A stretch of 64,000 nucleotides of DNA from Methylobacterium sp. E-005 (GTDB lineage Bacteria > Pseudomonadota > Alphaproteobacteria > Rhizobiales > Beijerinckiaceae), in contig NZ_JAKSYG010000153.1 in NCBI RefSeq assembly GCF_022829725.1, positions 62,001-126,000 on the forward strand. Reading direction: 5' to 3'. Every line of letters begins with the position of its first letter. The first letter of the stretch is position 1. Positions 7,576 to 16,277 of this stretch are shown piece after piece. The notes beneath the pieces were generated by a model, which worked only from the letters and a program-made list of their open reading frames with translations, had not been told where the DNA came from and ran no database searches. The position numbers and the translations under genes are program-made.

Positions 7576-8846
7576 GGGTGGTCGAGCCGCGCGCCGGCCA
7601 CGGGGGCGAGGGGTGCGAGCGCGGCCCGCACCGGCGCGAAGGCTTCGCTCGCGTAAAAGGCCGCGGAGGGGCTCGCCTGCGCCCGCTCGGCGCTTGCGGG
7701 GCCGCCATACCAGTCGAAGAAGAACCGCTCGAAGGGCGCGCGGCTCTCCCCCAGGAAGCGCCAAACGGCGGCGACCAGCCGGTCGGTCTCGGGCCGCGGC
7801 GCCTCCGCGAGGCCCAGCCTGCGGAACAGGGCCTGCGCAAATCCCTCCTGCAGGGCCGGTCCGAAGCCCGAGAGCGCCGTCTCCAGGCGTCCCTGAGGGG
7901 CGAGGGTCAGCAGGCAATCGGCCAGCCGGGTGAGGTTCCAGAACAGCGCCTCCGGCTGGCGGCCGAAGCTGTAGAGCCCGGTTTCGTCGAAATACGCGGC
8001 GGTGAAGTCCGGGTCGAAATGCGGCAGGAAGCGCCAGGGCCCATAATCGAAGCTCTCGCCGGTGACGTTGATGTTGTCGCTGTTGAGCACCCCGTGGACG
8101 AAGCCGGCGGCCGCCCATTGCGCGCCCATCCGGGCAACGCGATCGACCACGTCCGCCAGGAAGGCGACGCCCCGGTCCTCCAGGCTGTCGCGCCAGAGCT
8201 CCGGCCGATGGGTCTCGATCGTGTGGTCGAGGAGCCGGGCGATGTTGTCGGGCTCGCCCAGCGCGAGGAAGCGCTGGAAGCTGCCGATCCGGATATGGCC
8301 GTGGGACAGGCGCACCAGCACCGACGAACGGGCCGGGGAGGGCTCGTCGCCGCGCAGGAGATCCTCACCGGTCTCGATCAGGCTGAAGCTCTTGGAGGTC
8401 GTGACGCCCTGTGCCTCCAGCATCGCAGTCGCCAGCACCTCGCGCACGCCGCCCTTCAGGGTCAGTCGCCCGTCGGCGCCCCGGGACCAGGGGGTGGTGC
8501 CGCTGCCCTTGGTGCCGAGATCGAGGAGGCGCCCGTCCACGCGGTCGTGGAGCTGCGCGAACAGGAAGCCCCGGCCATCGCCCAGTTCCGGGTTGTAGGA
8601 GCGGAACTGGTGGCCATGGTAGCGCAGGGCCAGCGGGGTCTCGAAGCTGCCGGGCAGGGGCTCGAACCGGCCGAAACGGGCGATCCACGCCGCCTCCGAG
8701 AGCCCGCCCAGGCCGACGCGCTCCGCCCAGGCCTGGTTGCGGTAGCGCAGGATCGTCTGCGGGAAGCGGGCCGGCGTGACGGGATCGAAGAAGGCCGGCC
8801 CGAGATCGGCGTGGCGCCGGGAGGGCCTGTAGGCGGGATCGTCCAT
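7413..8846 (-). CDS. selO: SelO/YdiU-type protein adenylyltransferase
   Basis: A 477-residue pseudokinase-fold enzyme of the SelO (YdiU, UPF0061) family; known members transfer AMP from ATP to protein Ser/Thr/Tyr and affect redox defence. Typical motifs are visible: LALRYHGHQF, GDGRGFLFAQ, DLGTKGSGTTPWSRGADG, GVREVLATAMLEAQGV, RLSHGHIRIGSFQ, and FVHGVLNSDNINVTGESFDYG with the metal-binding Asn and Asp of the active site. It ends in ACGT plus a short tail, so it is a non-selenocysteine form. Start ATG at 8846; length as usual. Confidence 0.95.
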   Translation of the reverse strand: MDDPAYRPSRRHADLGPAFFDPVTPARFPQTILRYRNQAWAERVGLGGLSEAAWIARFGRFEPLPGSFETPLALRYHGHQFRSYNPELGDGRGFLFAQLHDRVDGRLLDLGTKGSGTTPWSRGADGRLTLKGGVREVLATAMLEAQGVTTSKSFSLIETGEDLLRGDEPSPARSSVLVRLSHGHIRIGSFQRFLALGEPDNIARLLDHTIETHRPELWRDSLEDRGVAFLADVVDRVARMGAQWAAAGFVHGVLNSDNINVTGESFDYGPWRFLPHFDPDFTAAYFDETGLYSFGRQPEALFWNLTRLADCLLTLAPQGRLETALSGFGPALQEGFAQALFRRLGLAEAPRPETDRLVAAVWRFLGESRAPFERFFFDWYGGPASAERAQASPSAAFYASEAFAPVRAALAPLAPVAGARLDHPYFAAAPCTLLIDEVEALWAPIADADDWSLFTAKLTGVARMAEACGTAPASASA

Positions 8847-8987
8847 GCGGCGCGTCTCTCGGGGCGGGGATGAGCCCCCGTCCTACCAAGCGGGCGGGAC
8901 GGGATCCGTTGCCTCGTTCCCGCCCTTGCGCACGGGCGGACGCCGGGGGCGTGGCAGAACCGCCCCCGGCCTGGCGATGCAGGAAGA

Positions 8988-10667
8988 TCAGGCGGCGCGC
9001 ACCGTGGCCAGAAAGCGCGCGATCTCCGCTGTGAGATGCTCGGATTGGCGCGACAGCTCGGACGCTGCGCCGAGCACTTGGCTCGCCGCCGCCCCTGTCT
9101 CCTCGGCGGCCCCGGCCACGCCTGCGATGTTGCCCGTCACCTCGCTCGTGCCGGTCGCCGCCTGGGCGACGTTGCGGACGATCTCCTGCGTGGCCGCCCC
9201 CTGTTCCTCGACCGCCGCCGCGATGGAGGTCGCCGTCGCGCTGATCTCGCGGATGCGCCCCGTGATCCCGCCGATCGAGGCGACGGCCCGCCCGGTCGAG
9301 CCCTGGATCTGGAGGATCTGCCCGGCGATCTCGTTCGTCGCCTTGGCGGTCTGTTCGGCCAAGGCCTTCACTTCCGACGCGACGACCGCGAAGCCCTTGC
9401 CGGCCGCCCCGGCCCGCGCGGCCTCGATGGTGGCGTTGAGCGCCAGGAGGTTCGTCTGCCCGGCGATGGTCGAGATCAGGCCCGCCACGTCGCCGATCCG
9501 CGAGACGGCGGCGCTCAATTCCTGCACCAGGGCGCCGGCCTGATCGGCCTCCGAGACGGCCTGCCGGGCGAGGTCGGCGGAGCCGCCCACCTGACGGCTG
9601 ATCTCCTGCACGGACGAGCCGAGTTCCTCGGCCGCCGCCGCGACGGTGTTGACGTTGGAGGCGGCCTCCTCGGCGGCGGCGGCCACGGCCGTGGACTGGC
9701 TGGCGGTCTGGCTTGCCGTCGACGTCATCTGCTGCGCCGTCGCCTGCAATTCGGTGGCCGAGGACGACACCATGCCGATCACGCCGCCGACCGTCGCCTC
9801 GAACCCGTCGGCCATTTCCCGCACGACGCGCTTGCGCTGCTCCTCCGCCGAGGCCCGGGCCTGGGCGGTCTCCTCCTCGAGCCTGCGGGTGCGGACAAGG
9901 TTGTCCTGGAACACCTGAACGGCGGCGGCCATCTCGCCGATCTCGCTGCGTTCGCCGGCATTCGGCACCGCGAGATCCGTCTCACCCCCGGCCACCCGTT
10001 TCATGATGCCCGCCATGCGGCGGACCGGGACCGAGATCGTGAAGACCGACATCCAGCCGATCGCCAGGGTGATCGCGACGACGACGGCGAGCACCACGGC
10101 GATGCCGGAGCGGGCGCTCTCACCCAGCGCGTTGGCGGCGGCGACGCTCTGCTTGCCGTGCGCATCGTTGAAGGCGATATCGGCCTTCAGGGCCGCGCGG
10201 GCCGCGTTGAGGGCCGGCAGCATCCCGTCCAGCAGGTGATCGCTCGCCGCCTTGGTGTCGCCCGCGTGGATCCGGCGCAGGAATTCCTCACCCATCTGGG
10301 AATAGGCGGGGACCGTCGTCGTGATCGCCTTCCACAGGGCCTCCTCGCCATCGCTGACGTAGGGCACGTATTCCGTCAGGTCCGCCTCGATGTCGGCCAT
10401 GCTCGCCCGCAGGCGTGGGAGGGATTGAGGTCTCCGCTCCTCGCTGGAGACGAGGTAGGCCAGCTGCCGGCTGCGCAGGGCTTCGAAATTCGTGGCGAGG
10501 CGGCTGATGATCCGGGTGGACGGCAGGGCATTGCCGCCGAGTTCGTTGACGGACACGCTCAAGGCGGTCAGCCGGGCGTAGCAGAAGCCACCCAGGCCGA
10601 GCGTCAGAGCCAGCAGGACCAGGAGGGACGCGATTAAGCGGGTCCGCACGGAGAAGTTGAACTGCAT
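8988..10667 (-). CDS. Methyl-accepting chemotaxis protein, 4HB_MCP type
   Basis: A transmembrane chemoreceptor of about 559 residues from the start used here. An N-terminal helix ([20 protein letters not shown]) and a second near residue 190 flank a periplasmic four-helix-bundle sensor domain. A HAMP domain ([20 protein letters not shown]) and a signalling domain with the hairpin tip [19 protein letters not shown] follow. The ligand is unknown. In-frame starts upstream at 10679 (ATG) and 10688 (TTG) are possible; none has a clear ribosome site, and I chose the ATG nearest the first helix. No che genes are adjacent. Confidence 0.92.
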   Translation of the reverse strand: MQFNFSVRTRLIASLLVLLALTLGLGGFCYARLTALSVSVNELGGNALPSTRIISRLATNFEALRSRQLAYLVSSEERRPQSLPRLRASMADIEADLTEYVPYVSDGEEALWKAITTTVPAYSQMGEEFLRRIHAGDTKAASDHLLDGMLPALNAARAALKADIAFNDAHGKQSVAAANALGESARSGIAVVLAVVVAITLAIGWMSVFTISVPVRRMAGIMKRVAGGETDLAVPNAGERSEIGEMAAAVQVFQDNLVRTRRLEEETAQARASAEEQRKRVVREMADGFEATVGGVIGMVSSSATELQATAQQMTSTASQTASQSTAVAAAAEEAASNVNTVAAAAEELGSSVQEISRQVGGSADLARQAVSEADQAGALVQELSAAVSRIGDVAGLISTIAGQTNLLALNATIEAARAGAAGKGFAVVASEVKALAEQTAKATNEIAGQILQIQGSTGRAVASIGGITGRIREISATATSIAAAVEEQGAATQEIVRNVAQAATGTSEVTGNIAGVAGAAEETGAAASQVLGAASELSRQSEHLTAEIARFLATVRAA

Positions 10668-10942
10668 GTTTACACACATCGGTCGCAAGACCAGCGGAGA
10701 TTAACATGCGCGTATTAAAATTATGTGTAACGGAGTATTTTGCCAGTAAACTGTAATCCAATCAATCAATGAAAGCATATGGCAGTAGGCTGTTAGCTTT
10801 CGCTCGAAATGATTAAACAATTGCGGCTCCCGGCGCACGAATCGCAATATCGGATCCCCCTTTTGGGCGCCGGGTCGAGGCGCGCTGTCGCCGGCCTCCG
10901 TGGGGAGCCGCCCTTGCCGGAACCGCCGCCCCGGAGGCAGGG
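10668..10942. other. Intergenic, AT-rich chemoreceptor upstream region
   Basis: The stretch 10690-10830 is AT-rich against the background and presumably holds the promoter of the minus-strand chemoreceptor gene. A similar AT-rich block precedes the chemoreceptor at 36903. No gene is seen; 10840-10940 returns to ordinary high GC. Confidence 0.4.
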
Positions 10943-11413
10943 CTAAACCTCCAGCGCCACCGATCCCGGGATCTGCCGCAGCGCCTCGCTGGCGATCATC
11001 GCGGCCGCCACCGCGACGTTGAGGGACCGTAGACCCGGCCGGATCGGCACCACGATCCGGGCATCCGCCGCCGCGTGAACCGCCTCCGGCACGCCCGCGG
11101 ATTCGCGCCCGACCATGACGCAATCGTCCGGGCGGAAGGCGAACGTTGTGTAGGGCCGGGCGCCCGCCGTGGTGGCGAGCACGAGCCGGATGCCGGCCTC
11201 GATCCGCCACGCCGTGAAGGCCGCGAAGGAGCGGTGCCGGGTGATCGCCACATGGTCGAGATAGTCGAGGCCGGAGCGGCGCAGATGCCGGTCCGACACG
11301 TCGAAGCCCGCCGGCTCGATGATCTCCACGGCGAGCCCGAGGCAGGCCGCCATGCGCAGCATCGTGCCGGTGTTCTGGGGTATGTCGGGCTGGTAGAGGG
11401 CGAGGCGGAGCAT
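10943..11413 (-). CDS. trmL: tRNA (cytidine(34)-2'-O)-methyltransferase
   Basis: A 156-residue SPOUT-fold enzyme of the TrmL (YibK) group, which 2'-O-methylates the wobble nucleotide of tRNA-Leu in the cytosol using S-adenosylmethionine. The family signatures are clear: LALYQPDIPQNTGTMLRMAA at the N-terminus, FGRES-like VMVGRESAGVPE, and the knot segment IRPGLRSLNVAVAAAMIASE. The length fits the family. It is monocistronic as far as seen, divergent from the PRC-barrel gene at 11592. Confidence 0.94.
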   Translation of the reverse strand: MLRLALYQPDIPQNTGTMLRMAACLGLAVEIIEPAGFDVSDRHLRRSGLDYLDHVAITRHRSFAAFTAWRIEAGIRLVLATTAGARPYTTFAFRPDDCVMVGRESAGVPEAVHAAADARIVVPIRPGLRSLNVAVAAAMIASEALRQIPGSVALEV

Positions 11414-11591
11414 GGCCTGCGCGTTGTGGGCGCCGGGCGCCCCGCCGTCAAAGGGGCGGTGCTGGGACCCTCAGCCGGCAAACCGCCGCGCTTTCGCCGG
11501 CGCTTGGCAGGCGGGACGGAACTTAAGCTCCGCCAGAGCCTTATGGCGGCGCCACCCTCGTCCGCGACCCCCGACCGAAAGACCTGATCCG

Positions 11592-12095
11592 ATGCGCATT
11601 CCGCTCCTCGCCTCGGCCCTCCTGCTGGCCGGCCTCGCCACCGCCTCGGCCCAGAATGCCAGCCCGAACGCAAGCGGGGCCAGCCCGGCTTCTCCGGTCC
11701 CCGGCCAGCCCGCCACCATGGCCGACAACCTGCGGCCGACTTTCGTGGCCCAGACCCCCGACGACAGGGTCGCCAGCAAACTCATCGGCACGAGCGTCGT
11801 GAACGGCGCCAACGAGACGATCGGGCAGATCGCCGACATCGTGCTCGACGAGAAGAACACCGTGAAGTCCTGGGTGATCGGGGTCGGCGGCTTCCTGGGG
11901 CTCGGCTCCAAATACGTCGCCGTCGATCCCTCCGTGCTCAAGATCGATCGGACCGACGACAAGACCCTCCAGGTTCGGATCGACACCACCAAGGACCAGC
12001 TCCGCGCGGCGCCGGAATACATCTACCTCGGCAAGGAGCCGCCGAAGGGGGCAGCCCCGGCCAGCCCCGCGGGCGAGCCGGCGCAGAAGCCCTGA
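11592..12095 (+). CDS. Exported PRC-barrel domain protein
   Basis: A 167-residue protein with a cleavable signal peptide (LLASALLLAGLATASAQNAS). The PRC-barrel lies at about residues 60-140 (ASKLIGTSVVNGANETIGQI, then DIVLDEKNTVKSWVIGVGGF). The C-terminal tail is rich in Pro and Ala. Periplasmic PRC-barrel proteins of this type are common in Hyphomicrobiales; their role is unknown, possibly envelope stress. It lies 96 bases before the SCO1-like gene on the same strand. Confidence 0.82.
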   Translation: MRIPLLASALLLAGLATASAQNASPNASGASPASPVPGQPATMADNLRPTFVAQTPDDRVASKLIGTSVVNGANETIGQIADIVLDEKNTVKSWVIGVGGFLGLGSKYVAVDPSVLKIDRTDDKTLQVRIDTTKDQLRAAPEYIYLGKEPPKGAAPASPAGEPAQKP

Positions 12096-12191
12096 CGGGC
12101 CGGCAGGCGGGCCGGCGACACCGGGCCCGCTTGCCTCCGCGCGCCGTTCCGTGCTGTGCCAGCCTCCGTCCTGAGGTCGGAGTCCGACACG

Positions 12192-12773
12192 ATGCGCCGC
12201 GCCCTCATCCCGCTCCTCGCCTTCTGCCTGGGCCTCGTCGGCATCACCGGGGCGGCGGTGTTCGCCGTGATGCCCGAGAAGGCGCCGGTGGGCGTGCCCG
12301 GCGTCGGCGGCCCGTTCACGCTGGTCGATCAGGACGGCCGCACCGTCACCGAGCGCGACTTCGCGGGGGCGACGCACCTCGTCTTCTTCGGCTTCACCCA
12401 TTGCCCGGACGTCTGCCCCACGACCCTGCAGCAGATCTCGGACGTGCTTGCCGCCCTCGGGCCCAGGGCCGCCCATCTGCGGGTGGCCTTCGTCACGGTC
12501 GACCCCGAGCGCGACGACCCGGCGAGCCTGAAGACCTACCTGTCGAGCTTCGACCCGCGGATCACGGGGCTGACCGGCACGCCAGAGCAGGTCACCGCCA
12601 CCGAGAAGGCGTACCGTGCCTATGCCCGCAAGGTGCCGGCCAAGGACGGCGACTACACGATGGAGCACACCGCCATCGTCTACGTGATGGACGCGCAGAA
12701 CCGCTTCCTCGGCGCCCTGGACCTGTCGCGGCCCGCCGCCGACACCGCGGCGCAGCTCGCCAAGAAGATCTGA
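12192..12773 (+). CDS. SCO1/SenC-family copper chaperone
   Basis: A 193-residue thioredoxin-fold protein, anchored by residues about 5-26, with its domain outside the inner membrane. The copper site is complete: CPDVC at residues 71-75 in FFGFTHCPDVCPTT, and the distant histidine H159 in YTMEHTAIVYVMD. Family members deliver copper to the CuA centre of cytochrome oxidase or maintain its thiols. No oxidase genes are adjacent. Start ATG at 12192; an in-frame upstream extension to 12156 would precede the anchor and looks non-coding. Confidence 0.93.
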   Translation: MRRALIPLLAFCLGLVGITGAAVFAVMPEKAPVGVPGVGGPFTLVDQDGRTVTERDFAGATHLVFFGFTHCPDVCPTTLQQISDVLAALGPRAAHLRVAFVTVDPERDDPASLKTYLSSFDPRITGLTGTPEQVTATEKAYRAYARKVPAKDGDYTMEHTAIVYVMDAQNRFLGALDLSRPAADTAAQLAKKI

Positions 12774-12868
12774 GGCTCGGGGCTGTTCGTCGCCTGTCGC
12801 GGGTCGATGGAAGCGCCCTGGCGAACGTCGCAGGGCCAAGCACCGCAGGGCTCCATCCGGAGAACCCG

Positions 12869-12890
12869 CCAAAGGGCTCGAGCCCTTTGG
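12869..12890. terminator. Perfect palindrome between convergent genes
   Basis: CCAAAGGGC-TCGA-GCCCTTTGG forms a nine-pair stem with a four-base loop, midway between the SCO1-like gene (+) and the PilZ gene (-). The position and symmetry suit a bidirectional terminator, although no U-tract follows on either strand. Confidence 0.6.
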
Positions 12891-12905
12891 AAACGCGGAA
12901 TCGCG

Positions 12906-13544
12906 CTACAGGGTCATCCCGGCGTGGAAGCGGTCCGCGGAGAGCGGCAGCAGGAATTGCACGCCGAACCCGCCCTCGAAGTAGCGCACCAGCCGCCCCG
13001 GCGTGCTGCCCACGGTCACGGGGGTCCCGAGCGGCAGTGACAGCGGGCAGGCGATCGCGGCACCCGACATGGAGATGTCGATCAGCCGCGCCTTGATCTC
13101 GTGTCCGCCGTCGATGCGCAGCGTGACCGCCGGCTGCGTCGGTACGAGGCGCTCGTGGGACCGCCCCTCCGGCAGGCCCAGCATCTCCCGGCTGGCGAGC
13201 CACGTCAGCTGGGAGGCGAGCTTGTCGCGCTTGCGCGGGGTGGCGTTGAGCTGGACCGCGAACCCGTCCACGCAATGGCGGGCGATCAGTCCTTCGATCC
13301 GGCCGATATGCTCCAGATAGAGCACCACCCGCTCGCCGACTTCGCCCCGGACCGCGCAGCTCAGGCGGACGCCGCCCGGCGACATGTCCACGGTCTGGCA
13401 GGGATATTCGCGCCGGTCCGCCAGCATGTAGCGGCCGAGGACGGAGACCCGCACGCGCTGGTGCCGACGCTCGTCCGTGGCCTTCCGCGCCGGGCCGGGC
13501 GCCATGGGTGGCTCCATGCCGGCGGTGGTCTCGACCGCGATCAT
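12906..13544 (-). CDS. Tandem PilZ-domain protein
   Basis: A 212-residue cytosolic protein with two PilZ-like units. The first, about residues 25-110, opens with RRHQRVRVSVLGRY and has DMSPGGVRLSC, matching the RxxxR ... (D/N)xSxxG c-di-GMP signature. The second, about residues 130-205, has LIDISMSGAAIAC but lacks an obvious RxxxR, so it may be non-binding. It is probably a c-di-GMP receptor acting on motility or envelope. Other in-frame ATGs near residues 10 and 14 are possible starts. It ends at the palindrome shared with the SCO1-like gene. Confidence 0.85.
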   Translation of the reverse strand: MIAVETTAGMEPPMAPGPARKATDERRHQRVRVSVLGRYMLADRREYPCQTVDMSPGGVRLSCAVRGEVGERVVLYLEHIGRIEGLIARHCVDGFAVQLNATPRKRDKLASQLTWLASREMLGLPEGRSHERLVPTQPAVTLRIDGGHEIKARLIDISMSGAAIACPLSLPLGTPVTVGSTPGRLVRYFEGGFGVQFLLPLSADRFHAGMTL

Positions 13545-13686
13545 CCCGGGATTGATCCTCCGCCGCGATCTACTGAATCGGAGACTAGACCGGGACCGTT
13601 ACGAAACTCTTTTTTTCCTCTCAGCGTTGTATAGCTCTTCTATTATCCCGCATAGGACGAGTCAGGCGCCCCGGAGGCCGGCGGCC

Positions 13687-14286
13687 TCATCCCCGCCCGC
13701 CGGCATGGACGAGGAGATGGCCGCGGCGCACGGGCCCCGGATAGCCGGCACTCGACCGGACGGCCGGGCGGGGCGGCGGCATGGCCTCCGCCCGGCGGCT
13801 CGGCAGGATGCGCAACGAGGTCGTCTCGGCCGCCACGAGCGGCCGCAGCCCGATCCAGGGGGGCGTGCCGTCGAGGCTCAGGGCGCCGAGCGCCCGCACC
13901 TGGGTGCGGCCGCGGTGGCGCAGGGGCAGGAGCAGCAATTCGAGGTCGGCCGCCTCGCCGGCCGCGTTCAGGCCCCGCAGGCCCGCCACGACGCCCAGGG
14001 TATCGCTGGCGACGATCTCCACGATCCGCCACGGGTCGGCCCCCCGGTCGCCCCACAATGCGGCGAAGGATTGCCCCTTCAACTCCCGGCCGTACAGGGC
14101 GCAGACCCGCGTCCCTGCGAGCCGGACGGTGGCCGCGCAGGCCGCCATGTCGATTTCCAGGATCAGGCTGTCGGCCAGCAGGTGGCGGATCTCGCCGGGC
14201 TCGATCTCGCCCCGCTCCGGCGCGGCGCGCTCGCCGCGCAGGCGCTCCCAGTAGGCGTGGAGCATACGGCTGGTGGGATGCTTCAT
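13687..14286 (-). CDS. PAS_5-domain protein
   Basis: A 199-residue protein of the alphaproteobacterial PAS_5 (PF07310) type: an N-terminal WERLRGERAAPERGEIEPGE segment, then a PAS core with LILEIDMAACAATVRLAGTR and GRELKGQSFAALWG. Such one-domain proteins are thought to be sensors but have no known output. The ATG at 14286 fits the usual family N-terminus (KHPTSRMLHAYWERL); a longer in-frame reading upstream looks unlike protein. It lies next to the PilZ gene on the same strand, with a 142-base gap. Confidence 0.8.
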   Translation of the reverse strand: MKHPTSRMLHAYWERLRGERAAPERGEIEPGEIRHLLADSLILEIDMAACAATVRLAGTRVCALYGRELKGQSFAALWGDRGADPWRIVEIVASDTLGVVAGLRGLNAAGEAADLELLLLPLRHRGRTQVRALGALSLDGTPPWIGLRPLVAAETTSLRILPSRRAEAMPPPRPAVRSSAGYPGPVRRGHLLVHAGGRG

Positions 14287-14681
14287 CGGTGTCCCGACTC
14301 TAAACGCCTGTGGTTCATCCCTGGATCGTTCTGGTACATCCGCGAGGCTGTAGCCGGCCGGTCCGGGCACTCACGGCCTTCGAGCGCACGCCCCGTGCCG
14401 ACGCGGCGCCCGGCGGTACCGCGTCGGCGCCGGCGAGACAATCGCGGCTGTTGCATCCCTGAGACCGGTCCCTCGACCCGCCGGCCCGTCCGGCCAAGCT
14501 TGCCGTTCGCCGCGGCCGGCCGGGACTTCGCGGGCGGGCCAAATGGGCGTGTTCGATCAGGTCTTTCCGCGTCACGATCAGTCGTCGTGGGGATTTCGGC
14601 CGATCGGACGATCCGTCTTAACCAAATTCAAAACGTCGCCGGGGCTTGCCCACCCGCCCCGAGCCCCGACATGGTGCCGGG
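14287..14681. other. Divergent intergenic region
   Basis: A 395-base gap between the PAS_5 gene (-) and the rhomboid gene (+). No gene seen. It must hold both promoters. The right end, 14590-14640, is less GC-rich, but I could not fix a -35/-10 pair with confidence. Confidence 0.4.
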
Positions 14682-15503
14682 ATGGATGCCTCTCCCGAAT
14701 TTCCGCGGCAGAGCCGCGTCCCGGTGTTCAACATGCCGGGGGTCGTCACGCTCTCGATCGGGCTGCTGCTGGCGATCCAGGGGGTGCGCGAGTTCCTGCT
14801 GCCCGACACCTGGGATATCCGGCTCGTCCTCGATCTCGCCCTGGTGCCAGCCCGCTGGACCCTGTGGTTCGATCCCGGCCAGGCCGCCGAGGTGGTCCGC
14901 GCGGCGGGTGATTCGGGCGATCCCGGCCTGCAGGCGGCGCGCGAGGCCTTCGCCCGCTACATCGTGGGCGAGCACGCGTTCCAGCCCTGGACGCTCGCCA
15001 CCTACGCGCTGCTCCACGGATCGTGGATGCACGTGATCTTCAACAGCGTGTGGCTCGCGGCCTTCGGCTCGCCGGTGGCCCGCCGCTGCGGCCCCTGGCG
15101 CTATGGCGTGCTCGCGCTCGCCGGCACCGCGGCGGGCGGCTTGCTGCACGTGCTGGTCGATCCCCTCAGTGCCGGACCGCTGGTCGGCGCCTCGGCGGGG
15201 ATCTCGGCCCTGATGGCGGCCGCCGCCCGGTTCGTGTTCCAGCCCCCGGTCTCGGGCTACGGCGGTCAGCCCTGGCAATTGCCGCCGCGCCGGCCGGTCG
15301 AGACCATCCCCGAACTCCTGCGCAACCGGACGGCGGTCTCGTTCCTGGCGATCTGGCTGGTGACCAACCTGCTGTTCGGCCTCGTCAGCGTGCCGTTGGT
15401 GGGCGAGAGCGCCGCCATCGCGTGGGACGCGCATCTCGGTGGGTTCATCGTGGGCTTCCTGCTGTTCCCGTTCCTTGACCCGCGGGAGACGGGGAAGGCC
15501 TGA
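14682..15503 (+). CDS. Rhomboid-family intramembrane serine protease
   Basis: A 273-residue polytopic membrane protein with the rhomboid catalytic dyad: serine S171 in GASAGIS and histidine H251 in AWDAHLGGFIVG. The loop-1 region carries LLHGSWMHVIFNSVWLAAFG, including the conserved HxxxN-type helix. It cleaves membrane-protein substrates inside the inner membrane; the substrate is unknown. Start ATG at 14682; the in-frame ATG at 14646 would add an unlikely arginine-proline stretch. Confidence 0.92.
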   Translation: MDASPEFPRQSRVPVFNMPGVVTLSIGLLLAIQGVREFLLPDTWDIRLVLDLALVPARWTLWFDPGQAAEVVRAAGDSGDPGLQAAREAFARYIVGEHAFQPWTLATYALLHGSWMHVIFNSVWLAAFGSPVARRCGPWRYGVLALAGTAAGGLLHVLVDPLSAGPLVGASAGISALMAAAARFVFQPPVSGYGGQPWQLPPRRPVETIPELLRNRTAVSFLAIWLVTNLLFGLVSVPLVGESAAIAWDAHLGGFIVGFLLFPFLDPRETGKA

Positions 15504-15634
15504 CCACCTTGCCAACCGGGCGAAACGGCCACACACTCGCCGCATTGTGAAGGAGCCGGGGCCAACCCGGCCGACAGCGGAATCCGGGCGCCGCAGGCTG
15601 ACGGCGCACCGGACGCGTCACAAGGGAGAGAGCC

Positions 15635-16066
15635 ATGACTGTCGCACGCATCCTCGCCGAGAAGGGGAGCTCCGTCGTCACCGTGAGCCCCGACAAGACC
15701 CTGGAGGAGGTCATCCAGATCCTGGCCGATCGGCGCATCGGCGCCCTGGTGGTCGCCCATGACGACGGATCGGTGGCCGGCATCATCTCCGAGCGGGACA
15801 TCATGCGGGCGCTGGCCGGGCATGGGGGCTCGGCCTTCGACGCGCCGGTCTCGGCGCACATGACCGCGGATGTCACCACCTGCGGGCGAAGCGCGACGAT
15901 CGAGGAGGTCATGACGCTGATGACCGAGGGCCGCTTCCGCCACGTGCCGGTCTGCGAGGACGGGCGGCTGATCGGCTTGGTCTCGATCGGCGACGTGGTG
16001 GCGCGCAAGATCGCCACCGTGGAGGCCGAGCATCAGGCCCTGCGGGATTACATCACGATGGCGTAG
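15635..16066 (+). CDS. Two-CBS-domain protein
   Basis: A 143-residue cytosolic protein consisting of a single CBS pair (Bateman module). The first CBS is at residues 8-62 (LEEVIQILADRRIGALVV, ISERDIMRAL), the second at 75-130 (EEVMTLMTEGRFRHVPV, LIGLVSIGDVVARKI). Such stand-alone pairs bind adenine nucleotides and are thought to sense energy state. The start is preceded by GGGAGAG. It ends before a strong hairpin at 16150. Confidence 0.93.
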   Translation: MTVARILAEKGSSVVTVSPDKTLEEVIQILADRRIGALVVAHDDGSVAGIISERDIMRALAGHGGSAFDAPVSAHMTADVTTCGRSATIEEVMTLMTEGRFRHVPVCEDGRLIGLVSIGDVVARKIATVEAEHQALRDYITMA

Positions 16067-16149
16067 GGGCGAGCTCTCCCTCCGCCGCGAAGGCTATTAT
16101 GTCCACAGGTCCGGGTCGGACACCGAGGCCCGCAGTACAGCGCGACGCG

Positions 16150-16173
16150 CCCCCTCTCCCGCACGGGAGAGGG
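16150..16173. terminator. GC-rich hairpin between convergent genes
   Basis: CCCCTCTCCC-GCAC-GGGAGAGGGG is a perfect ten-pair stem with a four-base loop. It lies between the CBS gene (+, ends 16066) and phoD (-, ends 16278), so it can terminate both. It also resembles the dispersed CCCTC/GAGGG hairpins elsewhere in the window. The rest of 16067-16277 holds no gene. Confidence 0.6.
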
Positions 16174-16277
16174 GAGCCGCGGTCTGTTCGGCCGCCGCAG
16201 CACCACACCCGATGCGTGAATCCGCAGTCCCGCACAGGGGAATGCGCTGCGAACGACGTCCCCCAAAAGGCGCCACC